NCBI GenBank assembly: GCA_041494445.1
Contig: JBGQAU010000027.1
Span: 1 to 36,761 of the forward strand
Length of the DNA: 36,761 bases
DNA from: JAIQFR01 sp041494445
GTDB lineage: Bacteria > Acidobacteriota > Polarisedimenticolia > Polarisedimenticolales > JAIQFR01
Direction: 5' to 3'
The position numbers and the translations under genes are program-made. Shown here in pieces: positions 29,186 through 36,761 of this stretch; within the stretch, counting starts at the first letter, position 1, and every line of letters starts with the position of its first letter. The notes below the pieces were generated by a model. The model ran no database searches and had not been told where the DNA came from. It saw nothing but the letters and a program-made list of their open reading frames with translations.

Positions 29186-30730
29186 GTGTGGCGATTCGAG
29201 GCAGAGAAAGCCGCGTCGGTCGAAAAGTGGCTCTCCGGCCCGGCAGCGGACCTCGGGGCGGCTCTCGACCCGAAGGGCACGGCGGAGGAGCACGACCTCT
29301 ACGCGGACACGGACGACCGGTCCTTCCATCGTGCCGGCTACGCGCTCCGCGTCCGCCGGGCCGACGGGCGCATCGAGGCCGCTATGGTCCCGCTTCGGCC
29401 CGGCGCGCGCGAGGCCGACCCCGTGCCCGCGGCGTCGGAGGATCCGGAGGACCTGAGACGTGCTCCGGACCCCCTCGGGGCCAACGTCCGCGCCGTGGCG
29501 GGGCCGCGGGCGCTTCGGGCGGTCGTGCTCGCCCGGACCCGGCGGCGCGGGTTCCTGCTGCGGCTCCACGGCCGCGTGTGCGCCGATCTCGAGATCGAGG
29601 AGACCGCGGCGCGCCGCGCCGGCGAGGCGGCCTCCTCGGTCCTGGCGCGCGTCGTGCTGAAGGGAAGAGAGGCGGACGACCCGACGCTCGCCGGGTTCGG
29701 GTCCGCTATGGAGGCGGCATGCGGGCTCGCGCGCGCCAGCGAGACGGCTTACACGTCGATTCTCGGACGGCTTGGCGTCGCCTCGCCCGCGTCCCCGGTC
29801 TCGGGGGCGTTCGTGACCGCGAGGGGAGCCTCGGTCGGCGCGCTCGCCTACGCCGTCCTCCGCCGTCACCTCGCGGCCTTCCTCGAGAACGAGCCGGGGA
29901 CGCGCCTGGGCGAGGATAGGGAGGCGCTGCACGATATGCGGGTGGCCTCCCGCCGTCTCCGCGCCGCGCTCGCCCTGTTCGACGACGTGCTCCCGGCACG
30001 GGCACGGGTCTTTCGCCGGAGGCTCGGCCGCATCGGAAGGGGTCTCGGCGACGTGCGGGACCTCGACGTGCAACTCCTGCAACTCGATGAATTCCTTCGT
30101 GAGGCGCCGGCGGCGGAGCGGCTCGTGATGCAGGACTACCTGGCGACGGTGGCGGCGCGCCGCGAGCACGCGCGCAGGCGGATGCTCCGGGTGCTCGATT
30201 CCCGGGGGTACGCGAGGCTCGCGGAGTCGCTGCGGGCGTTCGTGGAGCGCGAGCCGTCCCGGAAGCCCCTCGCGGCGCGCCGGCCGGCCCTCGCCGCCGC
30301 GCCGGCTCTGATCCTGCGCCGCTACCGCAGGGCCAGGAGGATCGGCGATCGTCTGGCCCCCTCCTCGCCCCCCGCCGACTGGCACGCCCTGCGGATCGCG
30401 GCGAAGCGCCTCCGCTACGCGCTGGAGTTCCACGCCGACCTCTACGGCGGAGAATCGGCTCCCATGATCGAGGCGCTTGTGGATCTGCAGGATCTCCTGG
30501 GACTCCACCAGGACGCCCAGGTGGCCATGGCGCACCTCGAGGACATGTGCGGCCCGAGGGGACGGCGGCTGGCGCGCGGCGCCGCGTTCGCCATGGGGCG
30601 GGTCGCAGAGAGATACGCCCAGCGCGCGGAGGACCTGCGAGGCGCGGTCCCGAAGCTCTTCCGCCGGATCCGAGGAAAGCGGTGGTGGCGGCTTCACGAG
30701 GCGATGGAGGCGGCGCGGCCGCACGCCTGA
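29186..30730 (+). CDS. CYTH-CHAD domain protein, polyphosphate-associated type
   Basis: A 514-residue protein with an N-terminal CYTH (triphosphate tunnel) domain at about 1-190 and a C-terminal CHAD domain at about 215-510. CYTH signs are RFEAEK at the start and LYADTDDRSFHRAGYALRVR, although the usual ExExK motif is imperfect. CHAD is clear: LHDMRVASRRLRAALALF, LGDVRDLDVQL and WHALRIAAKRLRYALEFH, two helical repeats with conserved His/Arg/Lys surfaces. CHAD proteins bind polyphosphate and locate to polyphosphate granules in several bacteria, and CYTH enzymes act on inorganic or nucleoside triphosphates. GTG at 29186 has GGGAG seven bases upstream; a TTG ten codons earlier lacks one. It is divergent from the ParA-CBM48 operon. 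Confidence 0.9.
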   Translation: MWRFEAEKAASVEKWLSGPAADLGAALDPKGTAEEHDLYADTDDRSFHRAGYALRVRRADGRIEAAMVPLRPGAREADPVPAASEDPEDLRRAPDPLGANVRAVAGPRALRAVVLARTRRRGFLLRLHGRVCADLEIEETAARRAGEAASSVLARVVLKGREADDPTLAGFGSAMEAACGLARASETAYTSILGRLGVASPASPVSGAFVTARGASVGALAYAVLRRHLAAFLENEPGTRLGEDREALHDMRVASRRLRAALALFDDVLPARARVFRRRLGRIGRGLGDVRDLDVQLLQLDEFLREAPAAERLVMQDYLATVAARREHARRRMLRVLDSRGYARLAESLRAFVEREPSRKPLAARRPALAAAPALILRRYRRARRIGDRLAPSSPPADWHALRIAAKRLRYALEFHADLYGGESAPMIEALVDLQDLLGLHQDAQVAMAHLEDMCGPRGRRLARGAAFAMGRVAERYAQRAEDLRGAVPKLFRRIRGKRWWRLHEAMEAARPHA

Positions 30731-30760
30731 GCCGGCCTTGGCGCCGCCGCGCCCCGCGCG

Positions 30761-32809
30761 CTATTTCACGCCGGCGTCCAGCACCCTTCGCGCCTCGCGG
30801 AGGAGCGTCTCCGGCGAGATCGGGGTCCCCACGGCCCCGCGCATCCAGGCGTCGGGCGTGAGGCGTCCCTGGCGGGCCATGCGCTCGAACTCGGCGCCGA
30901 AGGTTCCGGAGCCGAGCTTCTCCGCGATCTCGAACGCGACGATGTGCCCGATGGCGTAGTCCGGGAGGTAGAGCGGGTAGGAGATCATGTGGGAGTAGAT
31001 CGCCAGGATCTCCCGATCCTTCGTCCCGAACACCGGCGCGTAGTAGCGGTTCCAGACATCGCGAGCGATGGAAAGCGTCGCCTGCCTCAGCTCGGCCGGC
31101 TTGGCCTCCGGATGGGCGTACATCCAGTTCCACACGTGGAGGTCCACCAGCGAGACGCCGCCGATCTCGTAGACCGCCCATAGGGTCGCGAGCGCTCGGC
31201 GTCCCCGGGTGTCCTCATCCCCCTCCGCCAGGCCCAGGACCTCGAGGTCCCGGTCCTGGAACGTGAAGGCGAGCGCTTCCGTGAAGGCGTTGTTCGGCAC
31301 GCCGCTCAGGGCCCAATGGTCGATCCCGTCCAGCGAGAAGACCTGCTCGCAGTTGTGCCCGAACTCGTGGAGGGCGATGCTGTATCCCTTGTAATTCATC
31401 CCGGAGGGCTCGACGCGCGTGCGGAGATGCGCCTGATCTCCGCGGCGCGCGGCACCCAGGGCGTGCCCGGCGCCGCGCGCGGGGTCCACCACGACGCGGT
31501 CGGCGAGCCAGCGGGCCCGCTCCCCCGCGAAGCCGAGCTTGACCAGGATGTCCCCGAGCCCCGCCTGGAATGCCCCCGCCGTGGGGTACTTCTCCCGGAC
31601 CCTCCGGTCGAGCTCCTCTTCGCTGCGCGTGCCACGGGACTTGAACCCCGAGTACCAGACGTCGAACGGCTCGAGAGGCCGCCCGAGGCTCTTCCGGATC
31701 AGCTCGGCGAGTCCGCGGACCTCGACGGACTCCAGGACCGAGATCAGGAGCGCCTCGACCTGCTTCTCCGGGATCTGGCGATCGAGGTCGAAGCGCCGCG
31801 CGATGTAGGTCGGCGCGGTGGGGCTGTACGGATCGGCCTTGCGCTCCGCCCGGAACAGAGCGAGGAGCCGCGCATAACGGGCGTCCGGCTCTCGGGCCTC
31901 GATTCTCGCGTTCCCCTCGATCTTCGCCCCGGGGGCGGGTCGCACCTCGTTGGTCTCCGGGCACCAGAGGAGATCGGGATTGTCGATCACCGCCGCCGGG
32001 ATCTCCTGCCGTACGATCCGCTCCATGACCCTCTGGATCATCCGTTGCTTCGCTAGGCCGTCCGGGTCGGCGTAGTGCGCCGCGAGCTCGTCCCTCAAGC
32101 CCCAGTGCGTGATGAGGCGGAGGTCGTCGGGGAACAGGCGCTTCCCCTCCGACGTCACGAGACGCCCCATGCGAACGTAGTACCCGGCGATGTACTGGTC
32201 CGCCTCGGTGGACGCGCGGGTGATCTCCTGGGTCACGGCCGAAGGGATCCGCTGCGCGAAACGGTCCATGAGACGCGACCGCGCCCACGTCTCGCGGTCC
32301 CAACCCGCGCCGTTCTCGAGGCGCTCCGCCAGCGTGTGCACCGGGAAGTTGAGCAGGGCGAGAAACGCCACCTTGCTCCGGAACAGATCCTCGTCCACGT
32401 GCGCCCGGAGGTCGAGGCTCCCGAGCAGGCGGTCCACGCGCTCCACCGTGCCGGTATCGAGGTCGAGAGGGGTCAGGAGCTCGCGGCGGACTTCGTGGAG
32501 GTGGCCGTCCACCTGCTCGAGCACGACCTCGAGTCGCGCGAAGGTCCGATCGAGCGCCGGTCCGGCCGCGATGAAGTTCTCGTCGCAGAACGCGGTGAAC
32601 GACGCGGCGTCGCCGTCCTCCGGCCACCAGCGCTGCGCCGCCTGGGCCACGCCGAGCCGGATCCGCTGCGCCTCCGCCTCGCCGAGGCGGGCAACGAGCC
32701 GGGCCACGACCGCCTTGACCGTGTCGGGCCCGACCGCCGGCGACGGGCCGGCGGCGGCCAGGGCGGGGAGGAGGAGGAGCAGGAAGACAAGCGGAACCCG
32801 AGCCGTCAT
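30761..32809 (-). CDS. Exported M3-like zinc metallopeptidase
   Basis: Probable periplasmic or secreted peptidase, 682 residues. The signal peptide is at residues 5-20 (PLVFLLLLLPALAAAG). The zinc site is LHEFGHNCEQ (His481, Glu482, His485), and NNAFTEALAF supplies the third ligand Glu511, 26 residues after His485, as in M3-type gluzincins such as oligoendopeptidase F. The rest is helical and Arg/Leu-rich, which fits the M3 channel fold. Subfamily assignment is uncertain, since sequence outside the zinc site is only loosely similar to textbook M3 members. ATG at 32809 has GGGAGG upstream. It lies 21 bases after the CinA-like gene and is probably the end of the mltD-ispH-cinA series. Convergent with the CYTH-CHAD gene, with no terminator visible between them. 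Confidence 0.8.
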   Translation of the reverse strand: MTARVPLVFLLLLLPALAAAGPSPAVGPDTVKAVVARLVARLGEAEAQRIRLGVAQAAQRWWPEDGDAASFTAFCDENFIAAGPALDRTFARLEVVLEQVDGHLHEVRRELLTPLDLDTGTVERVDRLLGSLDLRAHVDEDLFRSKVAFLALLNFPVHTLAERLENGAGWDRETWARSRLMDRFAQRIPSAVTQEITRASTEADQYIAGYYVRMGRLVTSEGKRLFPDDLRLITHWGLRDELAAHYADPDGLAKQRMIQRVMERIVRQEIPAAVIDNPDLLWCPETNEVRPAPGAKIEGNARIEAREPDARYARLLALFRAERKADPYSPTAPTYIARRFDLDRQIPEKQVEALLISVLESVEVRGLAELIRKSLGRPLEPFDVWYSGFKSRGTRSEEELDRRVREKYPTAGAFQAGLGDILVKLGFAGERARWLADRVVVDPARGAGHALGAARRGDQAHLRTRVEPSGMNYKGYSIALHEFGHNCEQVFSLDGIDHWALSGVPNNAFTEALAFTFQDRDLEVLGLAEGDEDTRGRRALATLWAVYEIGGVSLVDLHVWNWMYAHPEAKPAELRQATLSIARDVWNRYYAPVFGTKDREILAIYSHMISYPLYLPDYAIGHIVAFEIAEKLGSGTFGAEFERMARQGRLTPDAWMRGAVGTPISPETLLREARRVLDAGVK

Positions 32810-32830
32810 GGGAGCCTCCCTCTGGGGCGA

Positions 32831-33748
32831 TCAGCCGCCGCCCGCCAGCGAGAGCAGGCGGCGGAGGGCGTTCTCGACGGCCGCCTCCGCTTCAGCCTCC
32901 GTCGCGGCGCCGGCCTCTAGAGTGACGAGGATCCGGCCGTCCCCGCGCCGGAAGCCAGGGGCGTGGCTCTTGACCCAGACCTGGGGGAATTCCTCCGCCA
33001 GCCGGTCGAGGATCGGGCGGAGCGAGGACTCGTCGGCGGTGGGTGTTTCGACCTCCCGCCGGGCGACGGCGCCTCTCGGCGCGATTTCCCGGAGGCGCTC
33101 GAGCGCCGCGCGGAAGACCGCACGAGCCTCCTCCGGGACCCCCGGCAGGCAGAGCACGGTCACGCCTCCGGGCCGGCGCACGATCACGCCCGGCGCCGTG
33201 CCGGACTCGTTCGGGACCGGCTCGCCGCCCACCGGGATCGAGCACATCTTCTCGCGGGCGGGAGTCAAGCCGGCCCGGGGCACCACGCGCTCCTGCTCGA
33301 GCCGCCGGTACGAGGACTCGACCATCTGCTTCGCGTGCGGGTGGATCGCGAGGGGAAGGCGGAGAGCATCGGCGACCGCGCCCAGGGTCCGGTCGTCGGA
33401 CGTCGGTCCGAGCCCCCCCGTGGTGATCACGAGGCGCGCGCCGCGCTCGATCGCCTCGGTCAATGCCTCGGTGATCGCGCGGTCGTGGTCGTCCACGGTG
33501 GTGATCCGGTGGACGATCGCTCCCCGCTGGCTCAGCCAGCCGGCGAGGTGGCTCGCGTTGGCATCGACGGTGCGGCCGCGGAGCAGCTCACGCCCCACCG
33601 CGATGATCTCCACGTGGAGCGGGCCGGTGCGCTCCACCGCCACTTTCGGCGCCACGCCCGCCGGAGGACGCCGCCGCGCCGGGCGGCCCCCCTCGGGATG
33701 CCGCCGTTCTCCGACGCGAGACTGCGGCGAGCGTTTCCTGGGGTCCAC
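32831..33748 (-). CDS. CinA N-terminal (MoaB/Mog-like) domain protein
   Basis: A 305-residue protein with only the N-terminal competence/damage-inducible (COG1058) domain of CinA; the C-terminal NMN deamidase domain is absent. VEIIAVGRELLRGRTVDANA and TTGGLGPTSDDRTLGAVADAL are the molybdopterin-binding-like fold signatures. CLPGVPEE follows, as in CinA. The related full-length enzyme has ADP-ribose pyrophosphatase activity in this domain; activity here is inferred. The first 40 residues are Arg/Pro-rich and lie outside the domain. GTG at 33748 has GAGGAGG six bases upstream, which supports this start despite the odd extension. It sits between ispH (42 bases) and the metallopeptidase (21 bases). 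Confidence 0.85.
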   Translation of the reverse strand: MDPRKRSPQSRVGERRHPEGGRPARRRPPAGVAPKVAVERTGPLHVEIIAVGRELLRGRTVDANASHLAGWLSQRGAIVHRITTVDDHDRAITEALTEAIERGARLVITTGGLGPTSDDRTLGAVADALRLPLAIHPHAKQMVESSYRRLEQERVVPRAGLTPAREKMCSIPVGGEPVPNESGTAPGVIVRRPGGVTVLCLPGVPEEARAVFRAALERLREIAPRGAVARREVETPTADESSLRPILDRLAEEFPQVWVKSHAPGFRRGDGRILVTLEAGAATEAEAEAAVENALRRLLSLAGGG

Positions 33749-33790
33749 GAGCCCTCCTCAAGGGCCCAAAACATAGCACATCGCCTGCGA

Positions 33791-34981
33791 TCAGACGGTG
33801 AGATCGCGGAACGAAGCGATGCGACGGATCACCTTCTCGATCTCGATGTCGGGAGTGGACGCCCCGGCCGTGAGGCCGATCGTCACGGGGGTTCCGGGCA
33901 GCCATCCCTCCGTGACGACCTCCTCGCCGCCGCCCAGGGGCCGGTGCCGGATCCGCTCCCCGCTCTCGAGACCATCGGCGGATCGGATGTGATACGTCGG
34001 TACCTTCGCGATCGCGATCTCCACCAAGTGGGTGGTGTTGGAGGAGTTGTACCCCCCGATCACGATCATCAGATCGAGCGGGACTTCCCCCAGCAGGCCG
34101 ATCAGCGCGTCCTGGCGCTCCTGGGTGGCGCTGCAGATGGTGTCGAACGAGCGGAAGCGCTTCGCGGCCTCGTCGTCCCCCCACCGCGCGGCCATCGCGG
34201 CGCGCACCCGGCCGGCGATGGCCAGCGACTCGCTGGAGAGCATCGTCGTCTGGTTGGCGCACCCGATGCGCTCGAGGTCGCGGTCGGGCTCGAACCCCGG
34301 GGAGACAGCCGCGGCGAACCGATCGAGGAAGGCTTCCCGTTCGCCGCGTCCCAAGATGTAACGGCACACCACCTCGCTCTCCACCAGATCCCTCACGACA
34401 ACGTACCGCCCCAGCGCATGCTTGAGCGCCCGCGACGATGTGGCGCGGGTCTCTTCGTGGTCGTACTTGCCGTGAATCAACGCCGTGAATCCGTCGCGCG
34501 CGAAGTTCTCGACGTTCTTCCAGACGTTGAGCACCGAGCCGCACGTCGTATCCACGAGGACGGCGCCCGTCGCGCGCAGCGCTTCCATCTCGCCGAGCGG
34601 AACGCCGAAGGCGGGCAGGATCACCACGTCCCCCCCGCGAAGATCCTTGGCGCACGCGCCGTCGGCGCTTCCGTCGAGAAGCCGGATCTCCATGTCCCGG
34701 AGCCTCTGGTTCACGCCGGGGTTGTGGATGATCTCGCCGGTGACGAAGATCCGCCGATCGGGGAACTTCTCGCGGGTCTCGTAGGCGTACTCCACGGCGC
34801 GATCCGCGCCGTAGCAGAAGCCGAATTCCCGTGCGAGCCGGAATGAGAGGCCGCCGGCGTCGAGGCGGAGCCCCTGGCCCCGCATCCGCGCCACCAGATC
34901 GCTGTGGTAATCGCGGGCAAGCCGCCCCTTGATGGCCTGTTTCAGGCCGAAGCCCCTGTTGACGTAGGTCGGCTCGCCCAT
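33791..34981 (-). CDS. ispH: 4-hydroxy-3-methylbut-2-enyl diphosphate reductase, long form
   Basis: Last enzyme of the MEP isoprenoid pathway, reducing HMBPP to IPP and DMAPP with a 4Fe-4S cluster. At 396 residues it belongs to the long IspH form known from cyanobacteria and plants rather than the roughly 310-residue E. coli form. The three cluster Cys are in FGFCYGADRAVE, VDTTCGSVLNVWKNVE and FDTICSATQERQDAL. GEIIHNPGVN and IHGKYDHEETRATSS carry substrate-binding His and Glu residues. ATG at 34981 is preceded by a modest GGGGA. It lies 56 bases after the small lysine-rich gene and 42 before the cinA-like gene, probably in one transcription unit. Confidence 0.95.
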   Translation of the reverse strand: MGEPTYVNRGFGLKQAIKGRLARDYHSDLVARMRGQGLRLDAGGLSFRLAREFGFCYGADRAVEYAYETREKFPDRRIFVTGEIIHNPGVNQRLRDMEIRLLDGSADGACAKDLRGGDVVILPAFGVPLGEMEALRATGAVLVDTTCGSVLNVWKNVENFARDGFTALIHGKYDHEETRATSSRALKHALGRYVVVRDLVESEVVCRYILGRGEREAFLDRFAAAVSPGFEPDRDLERIGCANQTTMLSSESLAIAGRVRAAMAARWGDDEAAKRFRSFDTICSATQERQDALIGLLGEVPLDLMIVIGGYNSSNTTHLVEIAIAKVPTYHIRSADGLESGERIRHRPLGGGEEVVTEGWLPGTPVTIGLTAGASTPDIEIEKVIRRIASFRDLTV

Positions 34982-35037
34982 GGCGTCCCCGTGCCTGCTG
35001 CGGAACGGCCTTGTCGCGGGCGCGGGGAGGCGTCCGG

Positions 35038-35394
35038 TCAGCGGGCGCGGCTCTCCGGATCCGCGTAGATGTCCTCTACGGTGTTGACCTTCTTGTCGCC
35101 TGCGCCTTGCTCCGGCGTCGCGGGGGAAGCCGTGGCGCCCTTCGCCGCGGCTTTCTTCGGGGCCGGCTTTCCCGAAGGCGCCGGCTGGGCCTTCGCGGAC
35201 TTCTTCTTTTTTTTCTTCTTCGCGCCCTTGCTGTCGGTCGCGCCCTTCTGCCCGGCGTCGGTGGAGGCTGCCGCCGGCGCGCCCGAGGCGGTGTCGTTCA
35301 CGGTGGCGCGGGCCGCCGTGACCGGGGCCAGGACCAGAAGGCCGGCGATCACCGGCGCGAGAATTCGGCTTATTTCTTCGAGGCGGCTGCGCAT
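35038..35394 (-). CDS. Small exported lysine/alanine/proline-rich protein
   Basis: Not a recognised family. The 118-residue product has a signal peptide (about residues 1-30, ILAPVIAGLLVLAPVTAARA). Almost the whole mature part is disordered in appearance: Ala/Ser-rich, then seven Lys in a row (59-65), then Pro/Ala/Lys repeats. It ends with a short acidic tail, VNTVEDIYADPESRAR. Such tails can bind anionic polymers such as peptidoglycan, LPS or DNA, but no function can be claimed. I chose ATG at 35394 because GAGGA stands five bases upstream and the signal peptide begins there; an earlier in-frame start would bury it. The Lys codons contain a run of eight A, a possible slippage site. It lies between mltD and ispH. 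Confidence 0.65.
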   Translation of the reverse strand: MRSRLEEISRILAPVIAGLLVLAPVTAARATVNDTASGAPAAASTDAGQKGATDSKGAKKKKKKKSAKAQPAPSGKPAPKKAAAKGATASPATPEQGAGDKKVNTVEDIYADPESRAR

Positions 35395-35517
35395 GCGTTC
35401 CTCTTCGACCCTCCTCGGGACGAGCGAGAGCCCGCCCGGCGCCGGGTCCACCCTCTCGAAGGTACGACGGGCGCGGCGTCCCAGCAAGTGGCCTCTCGGA
35501 GGACAGCCGCCGCTCCC

Positions 35518-36761
35518 TCAGGAGGCGAGGGGGATCCTGACGCGTTGGCCGGGGCGAAGCGTCGACCCCGGGGTGAGCTGGTTCAGCCCGATGAGGTCGC
35601 GCACGGAGACGCCGTAGGTCGCCGCGATCTTGAACAGCGTCTCGCCGCGGCGGACCACGTGGACGATCACGTTCGCGATGACGCCCGCCGCGCGCGCGGC
35701 GGGGGTGCGCCCTGCCGGCGCAGCGGGCGGGTCGGCGGTCGCGGATTCCGAGGCCACCTGGGGTGGGGCGGGCTTCGCCGGCTCCCGCGGCGCCGAGAGA
35801 CGGGCGATCGTCCCCTCGGGAAGCCACACCTCCGTCCCCGCGGGCAGCGCCTGGCCGTCCCGAACGGCGCGGCGCGTCCACGCCGGATTCATCTCCGCCA
35901 GATCCCGCAACGGCAAGCCGTAGGCGCGCGCGACCTCAACCGGCGTCGTACGCTTCTCGAGCGCGACGCGGTCCTGCGCGAGCGGCGGCTCGTAGCGGAT
36001 GCCTTCCGGGAAGAAACGGCCGGGATCCCTCGCGACTTCCCGGGCGGCGAGGAACTCCGCATAGAAGTTCCGCGAGGCGAAGCCGAATTGTTTGCCGTCG
36101 TACTCGCGCGCGATCCGGTCGAAGTCCGTCCCGAACCGGGCAAGGGCCCGCGACATTCCCTCCACGCCGTGGTTGTAGGACGTGACGGCCAAAGCCCAGT
36201 CTCCCAGGGTCTCGTAGGCGTCCCGAAGGTATCGCGCCGCGCCGCGGGCCGCCGCCACCGGGTCGAGCCGCTCGTCGAGCGCCGGACAGAAGAGCATGAA
36301 CTTCCGCGCTGCCGGCCGGGTGAACTGCCAGATCCCCACGGCACCGGCGGAGGATCGCGCGGAAGCCTGGAACGAGGACTCCACGTGCGGAAGGAACGCC
36401 AGGTCCTCCGGAAGCCCCGCCTCGCGGAATACCCGGCGGAACTCGGCGTCATAGCGGCCGCTGATCTCGAGCCCGCGGCGGAACCGCTCCCGGAGCCCGC
36501 GCTGGGAGCGCACTCGCGCGTGGGCCCCCTCGATCGACGGGATCCCGGCGGTCGTGGCGATCTTCAGGGCCAGTTCCTTCTCCTCATCGGCGAGCTCCTC
36601 GCGCGCGGCGATCTTCCGCTCCATCCGGGCGAGCGCGGCCTCGAGCCTTTTCTTGCGCGCGCGGACGAACTCGCGCTGGGCCCGCGTGGTCCCCTCGCCG
36701 ACGTCTCCCGGCAGCCTCACGATCTCGTAGACGAGCGCGGGGTGATCGGAGTCGTGGAGCA
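35518..36761 (-). CDS. MltD-like lytic transglycosylase with LysM domains, 5' end cut by window edge
   Basis: Peptidoglycan-cleaving enzyme; 414 codons are visible, with the frame open through the right edge (DSDHPALVYEIVRLPG precedes the first internal GTG), so the signal peptide and start are missing. The transglycosylase core has LPHVESSFQASARSSAGAVG, with the catalytic Glu in VESSF. IWQFTRPAARKFM and VTSYNHGVEGMSRAL follow, all typical of MltD. A degenerate LysM-like segment (VEVARAYGLPLRDLAEMNPA) comes next. After a Pro/Ala linker, a clear C-terminal LysM domain (VRRGETLFKIAATYGVSVRD, ending PGQRVRIPLAS) would bind peptidoglycan glycan. It is followed 123 bases later by the small exported gene. 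Confidence 0.9.
   Translation of the reverse strand, partial: LHDSDHPALVYEIVRLPGDVGEGTTRAQREFVRARKKRLEAALARMERKIAAREELADEEKELALKIATTAGIPSIEGAHARVRSQRGLRERFRRGLEISGRYDAEFRRVFREAGLPEDLAFLPHVESSFQASARSSAGAVGIWQFTRPAARKFMLFCPALDERLDPVAAARGAARYLRDAYETLGDWALAVTSYNHGVEGMSRALARFGTDFDRIAREYDGKQFGFASRNFYAEFLAAREVARDPGRFFPEGIRYEPPLAQDRVALEKRTTPVEVARAYGLPLRDLAEMNPAWTRRAVRDGQALPAGTEVWLPEGTIARLSAPREPAKPAPPQVASESATADPPAAPAGRTPAARAAGVIANVIVHVVRRGETLFKIAATYGVSVRDLIGLNQLTPGSTLRPGQRVRIPLAS

Noticed and set aside
1..36761. CRISPR array, tRNA or rRNA genes, insertion sequences
   Set aside because: No regularly spaced repeats, no cloverleaf-like sequence with a TTC arm, no rRNA segment and no transposase frame were recognised.

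Overview
The window is about 36.8 kb of very GC-rich, densely coding DNA from a bacterium with an outer membrane. It encodes an RND efflux pump with an outer-membrane factor, an outer-membrane barrel protein and an MltD-like lytic transglycosylase. Gene content (YajQ, short SerA with SerC and DUF1015, long tandem ThyX, long IspH) and the strong G/C preference at third codon positions suit an uncultured high-GC lineage such as Acidobacteriota or a neighbouring phylum. I cannot fix the taxon from sequence reading alone. Both ends cut through genes.

Layout. 1-4906 (minus): tripartite efflux operon, outer-membrane factor > HlyD/AcrA adaptor > RND permease (cut at the left edge). 4940-6872 (minus): glgC and a degenerate archaemetzincin. 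7100-8200 (plus): YqeY and a GNAT acetyltransferase. 8219-12095 (minus): AlkD-like protein, YajQ, DNA polymerase IV overlapping an MDR oxidoreductase, and a DUF167 protein. 12248-15509 (plus): purF, an HhH-GPD DNA glycosylase and an EamA transporter, joined by start/stop overlaps. 15510-17640: a less GC-rich accessory island with hicBA, a small secreted protein and brnTA, separated by sequences that look like integron attC sites, with no integrase in the window. 17691-20968 (minus): DUF1015 > serA > serC, a serine-biosynthesis operon. 21084-23331 (plus): CvpA-like protein and a tandem-domain ThyX. 23480-26124 (plus): a sulfonate/nitrate/taurine-type ABC importer. 26458-26988 (plus): a small outer-membrane barrel with a possible sigma-54 promoter and a strong terminator. 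27066-28981 (minus): a ParA ATPase fused to an AMPK-beta-type glycogen-binding (CBM48) domain, then a ParA-like protein that has lost its P-loop. 29186-30730 (plus, divergent): a CYTH-CHAD protein of the type linked to polyphosphate. 30761-36761 (minus): M3-like metallopeptidase, CinA N-terminal domain protein, IspH, a small lysine-rich exported protein and the MltD-like enzyme.

The best candidate for an undescribed system is 27066-30730. ParA ATPases position DNA and large protein or polymer cargos. Here the cargo-binding module appears to be a glycogen-binding domain on the ATPase itself, paired with a P-loop-less partner and placed opposite a polyphosphate-type CHAD protein. The inferred job is positioning or partitioning of storage granules. 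That is a hypothesis from domain architecture and synteny, not a demonstrated function. Next in interest are the attC-bounded toxin-antitoxin island, an archaemetzincin with two of its three catalytic zinc histidines replaced, and a ThyX whose signature motif is split between two tandem domains.
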